Part shown: piece after piece, positions 62,653 to 64,000 of the stretch | How positions within the stretch are numbered: position 1 is the stretch's first letter | Layout of the letters: every line of letters starts with the position of its first letter | NCBI RefSeq assembly: GCF_008831285.2 | Contig: NC_045142.1 | Location: forward strand, 20,277,354 to 20,341,353 | Origin: Nymphaea colorata | Taxonomy: Eukaryota; Streptophyta; Magnoliopsida; Nymphaeales; Nymphaeaceae | Direction: 5' to 3' | DNA length: 64,000 nt | Program-made: the position numbers and the translations under genes | Notes under the pieces: model-generated | Database searches by the model: none | What the model saw: only the letters and a program-made list of their open reading frames with translations | What the model was told of the DNA's origin: nothing

Positions 62653-63690
62653 TTAGCCCCGAGTACATTCAATTGATGCAAAAGAAAGCAGCCCCTTCCC
62701 CAAATCATATTTCACATGCATGTTCTGCTGGAAAACATTCCCGAAAATGGCTAAGCTAGCTGTCGCACTTCTATACATCCAAAAATATTTGAAGGTGGCA
62801 GCTTCAAGTCTGCATTGGTGGAATGAAAGGTCATCTTCAGCAATCCTTAATATGGATCACCATTATTCTCTACATTATAACACAAATAATCTTGGTTAGG
62901 ATGATAGAAGCGTTTATGGTTTGTGACATTAGCCACCGTGTTTGCCACTTGATCATACACATCTTTGGCAAGATAGTCAGCGTGGTACCCAAGTGTATCA
63001 TGATTGATCCAGCATATCCCAACCATGTTGCCGTCTGTGCACCTCCGAACTATATGTTGAGTCTGTTGTTCCCCACATTTATGTAATCTAGTTGAGTGTA
63101 TAGAAAGTGCCTTGAGCTGCATTTGCTTCCATTGGCGTCTGTTGAAACCTCTTGGGTTCCGAAGAACTCTACCTCCTCACAGAATTTGATCTACTCAATG
63201 ACATTATTTTTCTTGCTATGGAGAGGAAGACCGTAAGCAAATTTATGGTTAATAAAGAAGCCGATGTGACTAACAAGTGAAAGAGATCCTGGCCTAAGGC
63301 CAAGAAGACTAGGATCTACAAGATTTTCGAAATCGACACTATTTCTTTATGAACACAACCAAAGGCGATTGTCGGAAGCTTGATGGTGCCATCAGTGACA
63401 TCCTCAAACCAAAATCTTTCGAGAGCAAGGGACCCTTCTACAACAGATCCATCACCATATGAGGACTTGACGCTATGAAGTTGGTTGTCGTCAGAAGCGG
63501 ACCAGAAGCTAGTGCATCTCAGTTATGGTATGTGGAGGACTGAAGTGGCTTTAATGTGGACTTCATTTGGCAGGTAAAGTTGTAGTAAGGAACACACAAT
63601 GTCCATATGAGGTTGCTGCCAGTATCGATGATGACCCAGTAGGATTGGACTTCTAGTGATGTACTAATGTAAAGCTAAATGAGAAACTCT
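62653..63690 (-). pseudogene. Nepenthesin-like aspartic protease relic P2 (A1 family)
   Basis: Direct duplicate of P1. The first catalytic motif reads YWVIIDTGSNLIW (about 63,620) and the flap keeps the usual Tyr (SYGDGSVVEGSLALERF, about 63,450). The second catalytic site reads MIHLGTTLTIL (about 62,990), His in place of Asp. The C-terminal part has LAKDVYDQVANTVANV and FYHPNQDYLCYNVENNGDPY in a different frame. The N-terminal FLMQLY of P1 reads FLI-stop-LY here. Frameshifts and at least one stop make it a pseudogene. Confidence 0.85.
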
Positions 63691-64000
63691 CTATATATAG
63701 ATGTATCAATGTCTTCTTTTATAGCACATGAAGTTGCGCTTTGATAACTTGAAACAACTGCCTACCAGCCTATTCTCTCATAGATTTAAGTATATAGGTT
63801 GTATGGTGGGATTTGAGAAGAAATAGTTGGACATACGACTTTTTTTTTTTTGTCTTGTCGATAGCGAAGTTTCCAAAATTTCAACCAGTTGATCAGATGT
63901 GAACGTTGGCAGTTTCACTGTTAGGACCCAAACATTAAACAGATATCTCAACTCAATTAAACATAAAAAAGAAAAATAGCAATTGAATCTTGAAAGGACC
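63691..64000. other. Flank upstream of P2
   Basis: Shared with 30,566-30,870 up to about 63,920 (cctaccagcctattctctca). No signal peptide or propeptide for P2 is seen here, as is also the case for P1. Confidence 0.5.

Overview
The window looks like nuclear DNA from a flowering plant. It is AT-rich, full of long (AT)n and (GA)n arrays, carries Ty1-copia retrotransposon remains with a plant-type initiator-Met-tRNA primer site, a LINE tail, and relics of plant nepenthesin-like aspartic proteases. The species cannot be read from the sequence. There is no sign of bacterial operons, phage or CRISPR, and no tRNA or rRNA gene was recognised. Most long open frames are microsatellite translations (YIYI, ERER) or remnants of dead elements.

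The dominant structure is a very large inverted repeat. The left arm (about 3.84-19.43 kb) reappears in reverse orientation at about 33.50-48.80 kb, around a spacer of about 14.1 kb. The outer left flank (1-3.84 kb) also has reverse copies, in the spacer (22.97-27.56 kb) and at 56.13-60.99 kb. The spacer and the right flank share direct copies: 22.97-26.88 with about 57.1-60.99 kb, and 28.69-30.95 with 61.85-63.95 kb. Inside these blocks a few smaller modules, called B, M, N, S, T and P here, recur in a similar order. The region is therefore a mosaic built by several rounds of duplication and inversion.

Each arm holds the same dead Copia element (Copia-1: one LTR, primer site, gag, protease, integrase; no reverse transcriptase and no second LTR seen). 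It is inserted into a fragment of a second Copia family (Copia-2). Stops shared by both copies show that it was dead before the arms were duplicated. The arms have since diverged by small tandem duplications (211 bp left, 75 bp right), indels, a snap-back palindrome in the left gag, and microsatellite length.

Only the right side has an extra block of about 7.3 kb (48.8-56.1 kb). It holds the most gene-like content: a chain of phase-consistent exons of an unidentified gene ending at 51,441 (minus), and an aspartic protease relic at 53.74-54.79 kb (minus) that keeps its signal peptide but lacks the first catalytic Asp and has Asn for the second. Two sister protease relics lie at 29.5 and 62.7 kb. 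All three are broken, in different ways.

The central unique part (19.43-22.97 kb) has a LINE C-terminal tail and a GC-richer minisatellite of about 57-60 bp units. No complete functional protein-coding gene can be defended in the window; the exon chain at 51.4-52.65 kb is the best candidate for part of one.
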